Origin: Acidovorax sp. NCPPB 4044
GTDB lineage: Bacteria; Pseudomonadota; Gammaproteobacteria; Burkholderiales; Burkholderiaceae_C
DNA length: 64,000 nt
Assembly (NCBI RefSeq): GCF_028069655.1
Contig: NZ_JAMCOS010000001.1
Coordinates: 2,386,001-2,450,000 of the forward strand
Direction: 5' to 3'
Positions 50,460 through 59,518 of the stretch are shown here, one piece after another (positions within the stretch are counted from its first letter, which is position 1; every line of letters begins with the position of its first letter). The position numbers were made by a program, and so were the translations under genes. The notes under the pieces were generated by a model that had not been told where the DNA came from, searched no databases, and saw only the letters and a list, made by a program, of their open reading frames with translations.

Positions 50460-50969
50460 ATGGCCTCTATGACCGACAGTCTTTCCTCTTCGACCTCTGC
50501 CCCCGCTTCCCCTGCGACCGAAGCATCCGCGGCGCCCACAGCAGCCAAACGCCCCAAGCCCAAGGCCGTGCCCGCCTCTGCAAGCCCGGCCCCTGCGGAT
50601 GCAAAGAAGCCCAGCACCAAGCCCGCCAGGGCTTCCAAGGCTGCAGCCACAAAAAGCCCCGCGTTGCCGCAGGAAGTGAAGCCCAAGAAGGCCAAGCTGG
50701 TACGGGACAGTTTCACGATTCCGAAAGAAGAATACGCCGCCATCGAAGTCTTGAAACAACGCCTGACCCAGCAAGGCACCCCAGCCAAGAAAAGCGAGTT
50801 GCTGCGCGCAGGCCTGGTGCTGCTGGCCGGCCTTTCCGAGGGTGCACTGGCCAAGGCCATGCAGGCGATCCCCTCCATCAAAACAGGCCGCCCCAAGGCA
50901 GAGCCCGTCGAAGCCGCCGATAGCAAGCCGGCCAAGGCATCCAAGGCTCGCACCACCAAGAAGGACTGA
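50460..50969 (+). CDS. Basic Lys/Ala/Pro-rich protein with RHH-like core
   Basis: This 169-residue protein is of unknown function. Residues 1-75 and the last 30 are Ala/Lys/Pro/Ser-rich, histone-H1-like and probably disordered. The middle (about 78-145) is ordered: KLVRDSFTIPKEEYAAIEVLKQRL, TPAKKSELLRAGLVLLAGLSEGAL. One strand followed by two helices with SELLRAGL resembles a ribbon-helix-helix DNA-binding unit. A 25-bp palindrome directly upstream suggests autoregulation. GTG 50457, ATG 50460 and ATG 50469 are possible starts; none has a Shine-Dalgarno. It lies between ppx and sixA. Confidence 0.75.
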   Translation: MASMTDSLSSSTSAPASPATEASAAPTAAKRPKPKAVPASASPAPADAKKPSTKPARASKAAATKSPALPQEVKPKKAKLVRDSFTIPKEEYAAIEVLKQRLTQQGTPAKKSELLRAGLVLLAGLSEGALAKAMQAIPSIKTGRPKAEPVEAADSKPAKASKARTTKKD

Positions 50970-50998
50970 AACCTTCCCGCAGGCACCGAGGTGCTTGG

Positions 50999-51463
50999 CT
51001 AAAGGAAGTCTGGCGACTGCACTGCCAGCAGGATCGTTTCCGTCGATTCAGCGCGTGTACGCCTTCTCAGCCACCAGACCGATCCTTTGCGGATCGCGCA
51101 CTCCGGTGCCCGCAAGCCGAGCAACTCGGCTGCGGCCTGGCCCAGTGTGGGCTGGTGCCCCACCACCAGCACGGCGCCCCGGCCCTGCGGCCACTGCGCC
51201 AATTCCAGCAGGTCTGCCGCCGTTCCGCCCGGCAGCAGTTCGGCGCGCAGCTTGTACTTGCGCCCTAACGCCTTCGCCGTCGCCTCCGTGCGGACCGCAG
51301 GGCTGACCAGCACGCGCAAGCCCTCGGGCAACTGGCGATCGAGCCAAGCCGCCATCCGTGCAGCCTGTTTCTCGCCCCGCGGGGTCAGAGGCCTCTGCAG
51401 ATCCTCCATGCCTTCCTGGGCTTCCTCCGCCTCGGCATGGCGCCACAGAATCAAATCCATCAT
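50999..51463 (-). CDS. sixA: SixA-like phosphohistidine phosphatase
   Basis: This 154-residue histidine phosphatase has the RHG motif LILWRHAEAEEA and the second His in VVGHQPTLGQ. SixA removes phosphate from histidine phosphotransfer domains or PTS proteins. Its ATG overlaps the ppk1 stop (ATGA), a coupling that hints at a polyphosphate or phosphotransfer link in this organism. Confidence 0.92.
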   Translation of the reverse strand: MMDLILWRHAEAEEAQEGMEDLQRPLTPRGEKQAARMAAWLDRQLPEGLRVLVSPAVRTEATAKALGRKYKLRAELLPGGTAADLLELAQWPQGRGAVLVVGHQPTLGQAAAELLGLRAPECAIRKGSVWWLRRRTRAESTETILLAVQSPDFL

Positions 51464-53625
51464 GCATGCACCACAGCGGAGCCCGCGGCGTGGGCTGCAC
51501 CCACCGGGCCATAGCGCCGCATGAGCGCCTGCTGAGCCCCGTGCCCGGACACGGGATGGGGCGCACGTGCATATGCTCCATCCGGCTGCAAGGTCCAGGC
51601 ATCCCTGTCATCGTGAAGATACGCGACGAGGCATTCATCGATGATGCGTTGCCGAAGGGCCGGGTCATCCACAGGCCAGGCCAACTCCACCCGCCGCAAC
51701 ATGTTGCGATTCATCCAGTCGGCGCTGGAGAGCAACAGATCTTCCTTCGCACCCGCGCGGAAATAGAACACCCGGGTGTGCTCGAGAAACCTGCCGATGA
51801 TGGATCGGACGCGGATGTTGTCCGTCGCACCCTCGCGCAGGGCCGGCAACATGCACGCGCCCCGTACGATGAGATCGATGCGCGCACCTTTTCGCCCGGC
51901 CGTGATGAGCGAATTCATCAGCGCCTCATCCGTCAACGAATTCATCTTGGCGACGATGCGCGCATCCTCGCCCCGCGCTGCCGCCTCGCCCACTGCTTCG
52001 ATCATGTCCTGCAATTGCTTGTGCAGATGGAAGGGTGCCATCACCAGACGTTTGAGCTTGGGCAGCTTGTTCTGGCTCGCCAAGTGGTTGAACACGGCAT
52101 CCATGTCCGCCGTCACGTCCGAGTCGGCCGTGAAATAGCTGAGGTCTGTATAGAGACGGGCGGTACGCGGGTTGTAATTGCCGGTGGAGAGATGCCCATA
52201 TCGGCGTAAACGCTGCCCCTCGCGGCGCGTGACCAGCAGCATCTTGGCATGGGTCTTGAGACCCACGACACCGTAGACCACCTGCGCACCGATGGACTCC
52301 AGCGCCTCCGCCCAGTTGATATTGGCTTCCTCGTCGAACCGGGCTTTGAGCTCCACGACGGCCATGACTTCCTTGCCCCGCCGTACAGCCTCGCGCAGCA
52401 ACTCCATCATCTCGGAGTCGGCCCCGGTGCGGTAGATGGTCTGCTTGATGGCCAGCACCTGGGGATCGTTCACAGCCTCCCGCAGGAACTGTATGACGGA
52501 ATCGAAGCTTTCGAATGGCTGGTGCACCAGGATGTCGTGGCGGCGAATCTGCTCCAGCAGCGGCGCACCCGGAAGCACCTGCCTCGGCCAGCTCGACCGC
52601 CAGGGAGGAAACAGCAGTGCAGGCTCGTTGACCAGATCCACCAATTGCGTGAGCCTGACGAGGTTCACCGGACCATGAACGCGGAACAGCGCAGCGGCAG
52701 GCAGTGCGAATTGCGATTGCAGGAAGTCCGAGAGGAATCGGGAGCAACTGGCCGAAACTTCCAGGCGCACGGCCTGACCGTAGTGGCGATGCTGCAGCCC
52801 TTGCCGCAGGGCAGTTCTCAGGTTGCGGACATCGTCCTCGTCGACCGCCAGATCGGAATGCCGCGTGACGCGGAACTGCGAGAACTCGGTCACATCCCTT
52901 CCGGGAAACAGCTCGCTCAGGTGTGCCCGCACAATGCTGGACAGACTGACGAACTGGGCCCCGTGAGGAGCCACCTTGACCGGGAGCCGTACGAATCTCG
53001 GCAGGACGCGGGGAACCTTGACGATGGCAATTTCATTTTCACGGCCGAAGGCGTCGTTGCCCTTGAGCCGCACGATGAAATTCAGCGATTTGTTTGCGAC
53101 CTGGGGAAAGGGATGCGCCGGATCCAGGCCCACCGGTACCAGCAGCGGCCGCACCTCGCGCTCGTAGTAGTCACGCACCCAATGGCGCTGTTCGGTGGAG
53201 CGCTCCCCATGGGACACGATATGGATGCCCTGCTCGGCAAAAGCCGGCATCAGAGACTCGTTGTACAGGGAGTACTGCCGCGCCACCAGATCGTGCGCCT
53301 TGGCGGACAAGGCGTCGAAGGAGGCTACGGTGTAGGGTCCCTTTGTTTCGCCGCTCTGCGCTGCGGTGATGTGGGGCGCAGCGCGCACTTCGAAAAACTC
53401 ATCGAGGTTGGACGACACGATGCACAGGTAGCGCAGACGCTCCAGAAGCGGTACATCGGTGCGGGCAGCCCAATCGAACACACGTTCGTTGAACGCCAGG
53501 ATGCTGTGGTCCCGATTGAGAAATGTCGTATCTGAGCCTTCAGCCGATGGAGTGGGGGATGTCAGGACATCCTGGGCATCTGCAGGCAGCGCAGGCTCTG
53601 CAGAGAAGGAAGGCAAGGAAGGCAT
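51460..53625 (-). CDS. ppk1: Polyphosphate kinase 1
   Basis: This 721-residue membrane-associated enzyme transfers phosphate from ATP to polyphosphate. Family blocks: LNRDHSILAFNERVFDWA, FEVRAAPH, the autophosphorylated His in GLKTHAKMLLVTRR, YGHLSTGNYNPRTARLYTD, and RGACMLPAL. I chose the ATG at 53625 because a Pho box and -10 (53688-53656) place the mRNA start near 53648; longer starts at 53673 and 53727 lie upstream of it. The stop overlaps sixA. Confidence 0.93.
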   Translation of the reverse strand: MPSLPSFSAEPALPADAQDVLTSPTPSAEGSDTTFLNRDHSILAFNERVFDWAARTDVPLLERLRYLCIVSSNLDEFFEVRAAPHITAAQSGETKGPYTVASFDALSAKAHDLVARQYSLYNESLMPAFAEQGIHIVSHGERSTEQRHWVRDYYEREVRPLLVPVGLDPAHPFPQVANKSLNFIVRLKGNDAFGRENEIAIVKVPRVLPRFVRLPVKVAPHGAQFVSLSSIVRAHLSELFPGRDVTEFSQFRVTRHSDLAVDEDDVRNLRTALRQGLQHRHYGQAVRLEVSASCSRFLSDFLQSQFALPAAALFRVHGPVNLVRLTQLVDLVNEPALLFPPWRSSWPRQVLPGAPLLEQIRRHDILVHQPFESFDSVIQFLREAVNDPQVLAIKQTIYRTGADSEMMELLREAVRRGKEVMAVVELKARFDEEANINWAEALESIGAQVVYGVVGLKTHAKMLLVTRREGQRLRRYGHLSTGNYNPRTARLYTDLSYFTADSDVTADMDAVFNHLASQNKLPKLKRLVMAPFHLHKQLQDMIEAVGEAAARGEDARIVAKMNSLTDEALMNSLITAGRKGARIDLIVRGACMLPALREGATDNIRVRSIIGRFLEHTRVFYFRAGAKEDLLLSSADWMNRNMLRRVELAWPVDDPALRQRIIDECLVAYLHDDRDAWTLQPDGAYARAPHPVSGHGAQQALMRRYGPVGAAHAAGSAVVHA

Positions 53626-53655
53626 GGGCAAAGCGAGGGTACTGGAGTGGGTTTC

Positions 53656-53688
53656 AGTATTGGGCTCAACCATGACATTTTCATGACA
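53656..53688 (-). promoter_or_regulatory. Pho box and -10 of ppk1
   Basis: Minus strand: TGTCAT-N5-TGTCAT (53688-53672), exactly 10 nt, then AATACT (53661-53656). It lies in the reading frame of the longer start options and argues for a start at 53625. Confidence 0.75.
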
Positions 53689-53736
53689 CGCCACCGGTGT
53701 TGTCACACAAGAATGCCTGGCTGTCATTTTTCAACT

Positions 53737-54585
53737 TTATGCAGGTTGTCCGAGAAAGTGCTTGCGGTAGCGGAGCGGAAGGTCCTCGATACGCATGAGC
53801 ATGGGCAAATCGGCCGTATTGAAATCGGGGTCCCAGGCCGGAGCGCCCAGTACACGGGCTCCCAGGCGCAGATAGCCCTTGATCAGCGCGGGGGGCTCCA
53901 CCACCAGTGAACCATCCAACTGGTCCACGGGCAGCGGCAGACGTGGGCTGACCTCATACTCCGGGGCGGCGAGATGGGTCGATTTCAATTGGTGCCAAAT
54001 GCTGGCTGCAGCATCCCCACCCATCAGGCCGTTGTGCAGCATCGGGATGCTCGCGCAGCCAATCATGGTGTCCAGCCGATTCCGGACCATGAAGTCAGCC
54101 AGCGCCCCCCAGAGCGTCATGATGACTCCACCGTGGCGATGCTCAGGATGAACGCAGCTGCGCCCCAGTTCCACCATGCGGCCGCGCAGATGGTCCAGCC
54201 GGGAGAGGTCGAACTCTGTATCGCTGTAAAGTCCGCCGGCGCGCAATGCCTGCGCAGGTGTCAGGACGCGATAGGTTCCGATCACGGCACCGGTATCGGC
54301 ATCGCGGACCAGAAGGTGCTCGCAATAGTCGTCGAAGGCATCTACGTCGTGCCCCTCGACTTCGGTACTCAAACGCGCCCCCATCTCTCCGGCGAAAACG
54401 AGGAACCTCAATCGCTGGGCTTCCCGCACTTCGGCGGCTTCGCGTGCCCAGGACACTTCGATACGAGGAGGCGAACTCTTGCCCGGTGGCGCCACCGCAA
54501 TATCCAGCGCGCCGGGGCGATGAAGAGACCCCCGAAAGAAAGCATCGGGAGAGAGGGGCAAGGTAGGAACAGGATGGTCGCTCAC
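53737..54585 (-). CDS. OlsB-like N-acyltransferase (ornithine lipid synthesis)
   Basis: This 282-residue protein has the Acetyltransf_5 / OlsB pattern: REAQRLRFLVFAGEMGA, VDAFDDYCEHLLV, GRMVELGRSCVHPEHRHG, and GCASIPM. OlsB adds a 3-hydroxyacyl chain to ornithine to start phosphorus-free ornithine lipids; relatives modify other amines. The GTG at 54585 has GGGAG seven bases upstream. No olsA is next to it. A phased array of PhoB half-sites lies 78-116 bp upstream. Confidence 0.8.
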   Translation of the reverse strand: MSDHPVPTLPLSPDAFFRGSLHRPGALDIAVAPPGKSSPPRIEVSWAREAAEVREAQRLRFLVFAGEMGARLSTEVEGHDVDAFDDYCEHLLVRDADTGAVIGTYRVLTPAQALRAGGLYSDTEFDLSRLDHLRGRMVELGRSCVHPEHRHGGVIMTLWGALADFMVRNRLDTMIGCASIPMLHNGLMGGDAAASIWHQLKSTHLAAPEYEVSPRLPLPVDQLDGSLVVEPPALIKGYLRLGARVLGAPAWDPDFNTADLPMLMRIEDLPLRYRKHFLGQPA

Positions 54586-54662
54586 GAAGTACTCCCATTG
54601 GACCGTTGAGTCATCGAGCGGCAGCCGTCGCCGGCGCCGCCGATGCAATGTCGCAGTGCCCG

Positions 54663-54701
54663 GTGACACCTCCATGTCTCTGCGATGGCGCGTCCATGAC
54701 A
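54663..54701 (-). promoter_or_regulatory. Four-site Pho box array upstream of olsB-like gene
   Basis: Minus strand hexamers TGTCAT, CGCCAT, AGACAT and TGTCAC start every 11 nt (54701, 54690, 54679, 54668). Ten nt after the last is GACATT, a weak -10. The outer two match the PhoB half-site; the inner two are diverged. Confidence 0.55.
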
Positions 54702-54844
54702 CCCGCCGATGGCTGCCCGGCGCGAAAGGCAGGCCGGGCCGCAGAGCCCTCCACCATCTCGTGGATTGCCCTGCCTTCCGGCGAGCTGCCGGCTGCTACA
54801 CTTTGTTGCTATGGCCGGCCGCAGATGCCCGCCCAGCCTTCCAC

Positions 54845-57091
54845 ATGCCCTCCACGATCGACGTACGGCAATTGCCAGTGCCAGGAACACCCACGGGGAC
54901 TGCTGTGGAGCGCCTCCTTCGCGAGCAACAGACGCTGCTGGACAGCGCCGGCGTAGGCATCGTTTTCATTCGCCAGCGGCAGGTGGTTCGCTGCAATCCG
55001 CGGTACGCCGAGATATTCGGATATGCATCCACTTCGGATGCGATTGGCCAGAGCAGCCAGAGCCTTTATCCCAGCCCCGGGGCATTTCGCGAGCTCGGCA
55101 GGAATGCCTACCCCACCCTTTCCAAAGGCTTGGCCTACCGCTGCGAATGCCAGATGCGCCGCAAGAATGGCCGCCTGTTCTGGGGAAGCCTGACGGGCCG
55201 GCTCATCAATGCCAACGACACGTCGGAGGGATCCATCTGGATCGTCGACGACATCGATGAACAACGGCACGCCGAGGTCCGCCTGCACGCAGCGATCCGC
55301 GAGAAACAGGCGCTGTTCGACCATGCGATGGTGGGCATCGCCTTCATCCGCAACCGCCGCCTCACGCGTTGCAACCGGCATTTCGAGCACATGCTGGGCT
55401 ACCTGCCCGGCGAATTGGCCGAGGGCTCGCCCCGGCAATGGCATTTCAATGACGACGAGTGGGAAGAAGCCGAACGGCGCTCCCGCCTGGATCCGGAGAG
55501 GTCTCCCGGATTCACCGGCGAAATGGTGCTGCGGGCCAAGGATGGCCGTCCGGTCGTATGCGAAGTCCGCCGCCGTGCGCTCGACCCGATGTACCCGGAA
55601 CAAGGCTCCGTCTGCATCGCCATGGACGTGAGCGCGCAAAGGAAAGCACAGGCCGAACTGGCCCGTATGCACGCAGAGCTGGAGCATCAGGTCAAAGAGC
55701 GAACACGCCAGCTCAGCGAAACGGTCGAGAGCCTCCACCGCGAGATCAACGACCGCAAGCACGACCAGGAACGCATCTACTGGCTGGCCCATTACGACCC
55801 GTTGACCGGGCTTCCCAACCGCACCCTGCTGGCGGAACGGGCGCAGCATGCGATCCGCATCGCCCAGGAGAACAACACGCCGCTGGCCGTCGTGTTCCTC
55901 GACCTCGACCACTTCAAGCATGTCAACGATTCTCTGGGCCACAGGGTCGGAGATGCCTTGCTGGTCGAGATTGCGAAACGATTGCGTGCCGTCGTGCGCG
56001 ACCGCGATACGGTCTCTCGCCTGGGAGGCGATGAATTCATTCTTCTCCTGCCCGGCGCAAATGCACATGGCGCCACGCGCGTCGCGACAAAGCTCCAGGA
56101 AGCATCACGCCATCCCTACCAGATCGGCCACCATGAACTCACCATGGCACCGTCCATGGGCATCGCCCTCTTCCCGAGCGACGGCACCGATTTCGATACC
56201 CTGACCCAGTCCGCAGACGTGGCGATGTACCGCGCCAAGCTGGACGGCCGCAACACCTATCGATTTTTCACTCCGGAGATGCAGGCACAGTCTGCACGCG
56301 CGCTGCTTCTGGAAAACGCTTTGCGCCGCGCCCTGGAGCGCAACCAGCTCCACCTGCACTACCAGCCACAGATCACCATTGCCACCGGAGAGGTGCGCAG
56401 CGTGGAAGCCTTGCTGCGATGGGAGCATCCCGAGCTGGGCACCATCCCGCCCGCAGAGTTCATCCCCATCGCCGAAGACAGCGGTCAAATACTGCAGATC
56501 GGAGAGTGGGTCATGCGCACGGCACTGGCGCAATTGCAGGCCTGGCACGGAATGGGCCTGGACTGGCTTTCCATGGCCGTCAATCTGTCTGCCCTGCAGT
56601 TCCGACAACCCCAACTGCCCGAACTCGTCAGCCGGATCCTCGACGACACCCAGCTACGTCCCAACCGGCTCGAACTCGAATTGACCGAAGGTGTGGCCGT
56701 GGACGATCCGCGCTCGGCCATTGCCACCATGGACCAACTCCATGCCCGCGGCGTGCGCATGTCGATGGACGACTTCGGCACCGGCTATTCCTCGCTGAGC
56801 CAACTGAAGAGGTTCCAAATCTACAAGCTGAAGATCGATCAATCTTTTGTGCGCGATCTGGGGGCCGACAGCAACGACCGGGCCATCGTCAGCGCCATCA
56901 TCCGCATGGCCCAGGCCCTCGGCATCCGCACCACCGCAGAAGGCGTGGAGACCGCAGAGCAGCTGGAATACCTGCAGGAGCAAGGATGCGATGAGGCGCA
57001 GGGCTACTATTTCAGCAGGCCCCTGCCGTCCAAAGACATCTCCGCACTGATCCTGAACCGCGAAGTCCGGCTGGCCCACCAGCCCGGATGA
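54845..57091 (+). CDS. PAS-PAS-GGDEF-EAL cyclic-di-GMP protein
   Basis: This 748-residue cytoplasmic protein has two PAS domains (ILDSAGVGIVFIRQRQVVRCN-like start near residue 25, and ALFDHAMVGIAFIRNRRLTRC near 155), each with a PAC-type tail. A coiled coil (ELEHQVKERTRQLSETVESLHRE) follows. The GGDEF domain has an intact RLGGDEFILL, and the EAL domain has VEALLRWEHP, ELELTEGV and DDFGTGYSSL. Both enzymatic halves look intact, so it could make or break c-di-GMP. It has no membrane helix. The ATG at 54845 was chosen because the open frame before it is low-complexity and lacks a binding site. Confidence 0.93.
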   Translation: MPSTIDVRQLPVPGTPTGTAVERLLREQQTLLDSAGVGIVFIRQRQVVRCNPRYAEIFGYASTSDAIGQSSQSLYPSPGAFRELGRNAYPTLSKGLAYRCECQMRRKNGRLFWGSLTGRLINANDTSEGSIWIVDDIDEQRHAEVRLHAAIREKQALFDHAMVGIAFIRNRRLTRCNRHFEHMLGYLPGELAEGSPRQWHFNDDEWEEAERRSRLDPERSPGFTGEMVLRAKDGRPVVCEVRRRALDPMYPEQGSVCIAMDVSAQRKAQAELARMHAELEHQVKERTRQLSETVESLHREINDRKHDQERIYWLAHYDPLTGLPNRTLLAERAQHAIRIAQENNTPLAVVFLDLDHFKHVNDSLGHRVGDALLVEIAKRLRAVVRDRDTVSRLGGDEFILLLPGANAHGATRVATKLQEASRHPYQIGHHELTMAPSMGIALFPSDGTDFDTLTQSADVAMYRAKLDGRNTYRFFTPEMQAQSARALLLENALRRALERNQLHLHYQPQITIATGEVRSVEALLRWEHPELGTIPPAEFIPIAEDSGQILQIGEWVMRTALAQLQAWHGMGLDWLSMAVNLSALQFRQPQLPELVSRILDDTQLRPNRLELELTEGVAVDDPRSAIATMDQLHARGVRMSMDDFGTGYSSLSQLKRFQIYKLKIDQSFVRDLGADSNDRAIVSAIIRMAQALGIRTTAEGVETAEQLEYLQEQGCDEAQGYYFSRPLPSKDISALILNREVRLAHQPG

Positions 57092-57114
57092 CGCCCAGTC
57101 CCCGCAGGCCTCGT

Positions 57115-58449
57115 TCAGCCCGCGCGCGCGGCATCGGCCAGCTGCTGCGCGAAATGGCTGGCCCGGTCCGCATCGCTGGTCTCCACCATCACACGCAACA
57201 GCGGTTCGGTACCGCTGGCGCGAACCAGAACACGCCCCTCCCTGCCCAGTTCGGACTCCACGGAACGCAAGGTCTGCTCCAGTACCGCATTGGCCTTCCA
57301 GTCCTGGCCCGGCGCCAATCGGACATTGACCAGGACCTGAGGAAACAGGCGGAGCTTCTCCAGCATCTTCGCAAGGCCGCGTCCGCTGCGCACGCATGCC
57401 TGCAGAATCTGCAGCGCACTCACCAATCCGTCTCCCGTCGTATGCCGGTCCAGCGCCAACAGATGGCCGGACCCTTCGCCACCCAGGAGCCAGCGGCGAC
57501 GGGCGAGCTCTTCCAGCACATAGCGGTCGCCGACCTTGGCCCGCACCAGTTCCACGCCCTCGGCCTTGAGCGCCAACTCCACCGCCATGTTGGTCATCAG
57601 CGTGCCCACGACGCCGGGGAGCTGCTCGCCCCGCGAGAGCCGGTCGGAGGCCATCAGATACAGCAGCTCGTCACCGTTGTAGAGCCTGCCGGAAGCGTCC
57701 ACCATCTGCAGCCGGTCGGCATCGCCGTCGAGAGCCACGCCGAAATCGGCCCTGTTGGCACGCACGGCCCGCACAAGGGCATCGGGATGGGTCGCGCCGA
57801 CCTGGTGATTGATATTGAGCCCATCCGGCGAGCATCCAATCGCCAGCACCTCGGCGCCCAGCTCGTGGAAGACCTTGGGCGCGATGTGATAGGCCGCTCC
57901 ATGGGCCGCATCCACCACGATCTTGACGCCCTTCAAGGTGAGGTCTTGCGGGAAAGTGCTTTTGCAGAATTCGATATACCGCCCGGCCGCATCTTCCAGC
58001 CGCCGGGTTTTGCCCAGGGACGCAGAGTCGGCCCAGGCCGGCGCTTCATCGAGTGCGGCTTCGACAGCCAATTCCCACTCGTCCGGCAGCTTGGTGCCCT
58101 GCGCACTGAAGAATTTGATCCCGTTGTCGGGATAGGCATTGTGGCTCGCGCTGATCACCACACCCAGGCTGGCCCGCTGAGCGCGGGTCAGGTAGGCAAC
58201 ACCCGGCGTGGGCAAAGGCCCCAGCAGCACGACATCGACGCCTGCGGAGTTGAACCCCGACTCCAGGGCACTTTCCAGCATGTAGCCCGAAATGCGGGTG
58301 TCCTTGCCAATCAGTACGGTGGGCCGTTCCTCGGTGCGCCGCAGCACTCGCCCGACCGCGTGCGCGAGCCGCAATACGAAGTCGGGAGTGATCGGCGCCT
58401 GCCCCACGGTCCCTCGAATGCCGTCCGTCCCGAAATATTTCCTTGCCAC
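57115..58449 (-). CDS. glmM: Phosphoglucosamine mutase
   Basis: This 444-residue enzyme converts glucosamine-6-phosphate to glucosamine-1-phosphate for UDP-GlcNAc. The active Ser is S102 in [13 protein letters not shown], the Mg site is DGDADRLQ, and the sugar loop is GGEGSGH. The start is GTG with AGGAG seven bases upstream. It follows folP by 52 bp in the conserved ftsH-folP-glmM order. Confidence 0.97.
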   Translation of the reverse strand: MARKYFGTDGIRGTVGQAPITPDFVLRLAHAVGRVLRRTEERPTVLIGKDTRISGYMLESALESGFNSAGVDVVLLGPLPTPGVAYLTRAQRASLGVVISASHNAYPDNGIKFFSAQGTKLPDEWELAVEAALDEAPAWADSASLGKTRRLEDAAGRYIEFCKSTFPQDLTLKGVKIVVDAAHGAAYHIAPKVFHELGAEVLAIGCSPDGLNINHQVGATHPDALVRAVRANRADFGVALDGDADRLQMVDASGRLYNGDELLYLMASDRLSRGEQLPGVVGTLMTNMAVELALKAEGVELVRAKVGDRYVLEELARRRWLLGGEGSGHLLALDRHTTGDGLVSALQILQACVRSGRGLAKMLEKLRLFPQVLVNVRLAPGQDWKANAVLEQTLRSVESELGREGRVLVRASGTEPLLRVMVETSDADRASHFAQQLADAARAG

Positions 58450-58501
58450 TGTTGTTCTCCTGTTGGCCCGTCCGAAGAGCCACGGTTGCTTTGCTCTTCA
58501 A

Positions 58502-59338
58502 TCAAGGTGCCGATGGTACCTGTGCCGCTTCCCAGACCTGCAGTGCAGCGACGGTCTCCCGAACATCGTGCACGCGAACGATCCGGGCCCCCCGCTCCAC
58601 CGAAAGCAACGCAGCTGCCACACTGGGCACCATCCGCCCATCCACCGCGGTTTGCGTCACCGCGCCCAGCGATGACTTGCGCGACCAGCCTGCCAGCCAG
58701 GGGTAGCCATTCGCAGCCAGCAGCCGCTGCTGGGCCAACAGCGTGAAATTCTGTTCCACGGTCTTTCCGAACCCAATCCCGCTGTCAAGAACAATCCGGG
58801 TCTTTTCGACCCCATGCCGCCGTAAACATTGAAGAGTTTGCTCCAAAAATGATAGCACCTGCCCAATCACATCTCCATGCATGGGCGTGCTCTGCATGGT
58901 CTGGGGATCGCGGTGCATGTGCATCAGGCAAACCCCGCATTGGCCGTGGCGAACCACGGTGTCGACCGCCCCTGGTTGCCGAAGCGCCCAGATGTCGTTG
59001 ATGACATCGGCACCCAGTTCAAGCACTGCCTCCATGACCACCGGCTTGTAGGTGTCCACCGAGATCGGCACGCCCCAGCGCACCGCCTCTTCCACGACCG
59101 GCAGAACCCGCGCCAGTTCCTCTTCCAGGGGAACCGCTGGGCTTCCAGGCCGGGTGGACTCGCCGCCGATATCCAGAATGTCGGCCCCCTGCCTCAGCAG
59201 TTCTTCGCCATGGCGCAACGCAGCGCTCGATGAAGCATGGCGCCCTCCATCGGAAAACGAATCGGGTGTCGCGTTCAGGATGCCCATGACGCGGGGCCGC
59301 GTCAGATCGATTCGAAATCTGGAAGTCTGCCAATACAT
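58502..59338 (-). CDS. folP: Dihydropteroate synthase
   Basis: This 278-residue TIM-barrel enzyme condenses pterin pyrophosphate with p-aminobenzoate and is the sulfonamide target. Motifs: VMGILNATPDSFSDGG, DIGGESTRPG, SVDTYKP, NDIWAL, LMHMHRDPQTMQ, LDSGIGFGK and GWSRKSSLG. AGAGG precedes the ATG at 59338. A copy of the dispersed repeat falls in the helix VLSFLEQTLQCLRRHGVEK. From memory this segment aligns with E. coli FolP without a length change. Confidence 0.97.
   Translation of the reverse strand: MYWQTSRFRIDLTRPRVMGILNATPDSFSDGGRHASSSAALRHGEELLRQGADILDIGGESTRPGSPAVPLEEELARVLPVVEEAVRWGVPISVDTYKPVVMEAVLELGADVINDIWALRQPGAVDTVVRHGQCGVCLMHMHRDPQTMQSTPMHGDVIGQVLSFLEQTLQCLRRHGVEKTRIVLDSGIGFGKTVEQNFTLLAQQRLLAANGYPWLAGWSRKSSLGAVTQTAVDGRMVPSVAAALLSVERGARIVRVHDVRETVAALQVWEAAQVPSAP
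58810..58857 (-). repeat. Dispersed palindromic repeat, copy C, inside folP
   Basis: On the coding strand: TGCTAT at offset 0, GCTAT-N7-GGAGC head, AGCAAACT at 15, TTCAATG at 24, CGGCGGCATGGG at 35. It matches the intergenic copy A at 36 of 50 positions without gaps and is in frame with folP. The strongest in-gene copy. Confidence 0.75.
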
Positions 59339-59415
59339 GGATTCAACCTCTGCGGGAGCGGCTGCTCGCAACGATGGATGGGCTTGGTGAAATACCGGTT
59401 GATGTACCGACTGAA

Positions 59416-59442
59416 AAGCGAAAACGGGGCCAAGGCCCCGTT
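59416..59442 (-). terminator. Intrinsic terminator after ftsH
   Basis: Perfect stem AACGGGGC / GCCCCGTT with a 4-nt loop; on the minus strand it is followed by TTCGCTTTTC. It lies about 77 bp after the ftsH stop and before folP, so folP-glmM need read-through or their own promoter. Confidence 0.7.
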
Positions 59443-59518
59443 CGAATGGATTCTTGCAGAAGCCTTCTCAGCACTGGCTGAAGAGGCCCTTCGCAGATCT
59501 GCCAGCCTGCTTTGCAGC

